Source: Pegea sp. RAD2-039
Taxonomy: Eukaryota; Chordata; Thaliacea; Salpida; Salpidae
Reading direction: 5' to 3'
Assembly (NCBI GenBank): GCA_034620365.1
Contig: JAQGEQ010000041.1
Coordinates: 186,001 to 250,000 of the forward strand
DNA length: 64,000 bases
Shown here in pieces: positions 62,243 through 64,000 of this stretch. Every line of letters starts with the position of its first letter. Positions within the stretch are counted from its first letter, which is position 1. The notes below the pieces were generated by a model. It saw only the letters and a program-made list of their open reading frames with translations. It ran no database searches and was not told the origin of the DNA. Made by a program: the position numbers and the translations under genes.

Positions 62243-64000
62243 CTTCAGATTAAACTAAAATAGTTTTCATTAATCTAATCTCACATATTTCATTTTATCT
62301 TTCAAGCTGTGTCAGGTTTTTGCTAATTGTTTAATTTTTGAAGTGAACTATTTCTATTTTTATTATTTTAGATAATATTAGATGTTTTGAAAAATAACTT
62401 TATTTAAAAGTGTTTCAAGAAAATGTTCCCAATTTTTATTCCAATATCGTTTTCTAAATGTAATAAATTAGTTTGAAAGAACTATATTGAAATCAATTTG
62501 ATGATTTATATTTTTAAGATTAAATAAAAACTTTTAAACTTAGTTTCTGATTTTTAAAACAGAAAAATAATCTTTACAAGGATTTAATTTATGTTGGGAC
62601 AAGCTAGAAGAACCAACATCAAACAAACTAAACCTAGTATAAACTTTCAAAGTAAAATTTAATTATTATTTCTTATAGATTACAAATCAACATTTTTCAA
62701 AATCACTTCTATTTGACTTGATGTTCTGTTGTATTTTAACTTGTAAAATATAAAAAATTAAAGTTTTTTAGCGATAACTTTTTTTTGAAGTTTAAAATAG
62801 TTTTTTGTGAGTTATATCTGAGAAACGATGAAATTAGTCAAAGTATTTATCAATTGATGGAAACAACTTTAGATTATATAAAACAATTTTTGTAACTCAG
62901 ACTTGAACCATGTCAATGGCCAAAATTGTTTTTAATTTAACTGTTGTTGATTGAGATGAAACAAATTTTGTTTTCTTACTGAAATGAAAAACTTTTAAAT
63001 GAAAACTATTTGATTATTTAAAACTGTTTGTAAAATATTGCAGCAAGAAAACTACTTTGAGTAAAACATCAAGTAGTTTCAGTTAATTTATGTTACATTG
63101 TTATAAATTAAATACTGTAAGAAATGAAAAATATTAGCTGATAAACACTTATGATAAAATAATATTAAATTCTTTGCTGTGTTTGAAATATTCATTACTA
63201 TCCTAAGATTGCAATACATAAAGATCATTATAATACCAAAAGCTCTTAATGAATTGATTCTTTTATTTTTAAAACTCTGATAATAATAAGTTTATTTTAG
63301 TTCTTATTCTTATTAACAAATATACATAGTGCAAAAAGATATTAAGTGATTCAAATAGATTTAACATGAAAAAATTAGAATGAAATATATCGCAAAAATT
63401 GGTTTAAAACGACCAAAATTATTATCTAATGTGGTAGACTTACTAGATATTATCTTTTATACATTTTCTCATAAGTAAAATAGTATATCTGTGGTTAACT
63501 GAAAAGTTGTTCACCCTTAATTTAATTTCAACCATTTAAATTTTTAAAGACTTGTTTCATGCGTTAAGAAATTTTGCTGAAAATTATTACCAAGAAATAG
63601 ACTTGGAAATGAAATTTATTCTGTCTGTGTTGAATCAGTCAGTTTCAAGTTTCTATAGTAAAGGAAAAGGACTAATTCAGAAATATGTCGAGAAAGAAAT
63701 CAATGTAAATATAGCCTAATCCAAAATAGGATAATCTAATTAAGACTAAGGTTAACAAATTCATGAATAAATTTAGAGTTTATTGTTCTAATAATCAATT
63801 TTCCAAAAGTCAAGAAAGTAAACAATAAATGCTCACAAGATACAAATATTCAATCAAAAGCTTCACATTAAATAATTAGTAAACATAATAATCTATATGC
63901 CTTCTTAATGTTTTTTATGTAACTCCCAAAAGTTTTTAAAAACTTTTTCTTTCCTACATTCTTCTTTCATTGCATGGTCATCTATCCATTATTTTCGGAC
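62243..64000. other. 3' flank of the cadherin gene and window edge
   Basis: AT-rich, no supported gene. A minus-strand frame at 63895-63985 (DDHAMKEECRKEKVFKNFWE...) looks somewhat protein-like and could be the last exon of a gene beyond the right edge, but no convincing splice site precedes it. Confidence 0.4.

Noticed and set aside
63895..64000. Minus-strand protein-like tail at the window edge
   Set aside because: No acceptable splice site and the sequence is cut by the window boundary, so I cannot support a gene call.

Overview
The window is eukaryotic nuclear DNA: very AT-rich, with many short GT-AG introns and genes on both strands. Gene content suggests an animal, probably an invertebrate chordate. 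It includes an R-Smad, a SOWAH ankyrin protein, a GGF-type neuregulin, a cingulin-like junction protein, a fibrinogen-domain protein and a cadherin. A tunicate is my best guess. That guess rests on the chordate-style gene set, compact introns, several orphan 3' splice sites just upstream of start codons (tunicates trans-splice), and an unusual density of TGACGTCA palindromes. It is inference, not proof.

Layout. 0.6-2.3 kb (-): PSMC2, proteasome ATPase Rpt1, complete in three exons. 6.5-8.8 kb (-): Smad2/3 in about 11 exons with a conserved MH2 and a drifted MH1. 10.4-11.75 kb (+): an internally deleted LINE. 12.1-12.4 kb and 27.0-27.2 kb: two copies of a tRNA-derived SINE. 13.8-14.6 kb (+): a small single-pass, probably mitochondrial protein. 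16.5-17.7 kb (+): an intronless PRMT5-like methyltransferase without the TIM barrel. 17.9-24.0 kb (+): a SOWAH gene with 12, 3, 3 and 6-nt microexons. 24.2-30.3 kb: gene-poor, with retroelement fossils.

30.4-42.2 kb (-): a cingulin/paracingulin-like gene of about 37 exons and about 1,420 residues. One intron holds a complete neuregulin-like gene on the opposite strand (32.9-34.1 kb) plus a 16-bp minisatellite of about 53 units. A second intron holds a 27-bp minisatellite. A partial inverted copy of the neuregulin gene lies at 44.0-44.3 kb. 45.75-48.2 kb (+): a type II membrane protein with a fibrinogen C-terminal domain. 48.6-52.6 kb (+): an unrecognised coiled-coil protein. 53.9-54.5 kb: a broken copy of cadherin exons. 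59.0-62.2 kb (+): a short cadherin-family receptor with a C-terminal PDZ ligand. The rest is AT-rich non-coding DNA.

The genes are not an operon or pathway cluster. Neuregulin, Smad2/3, cadherin and cingulin-like proteins all belong to cell-signalling or junction biology, but I see no shared regulation except possibly the TGACGTCA/CACGTG sites concentrated at 21.7-22.8 and 30-41.4 kb. The strongest novelty candidates are the run of ultra-short SOWAH exons, the PRMT5-like protein with a natural F-to-M change at the product-specificity position, the palindrome enrichment, and the nested and duplicated neuregulin and cadherin segments.
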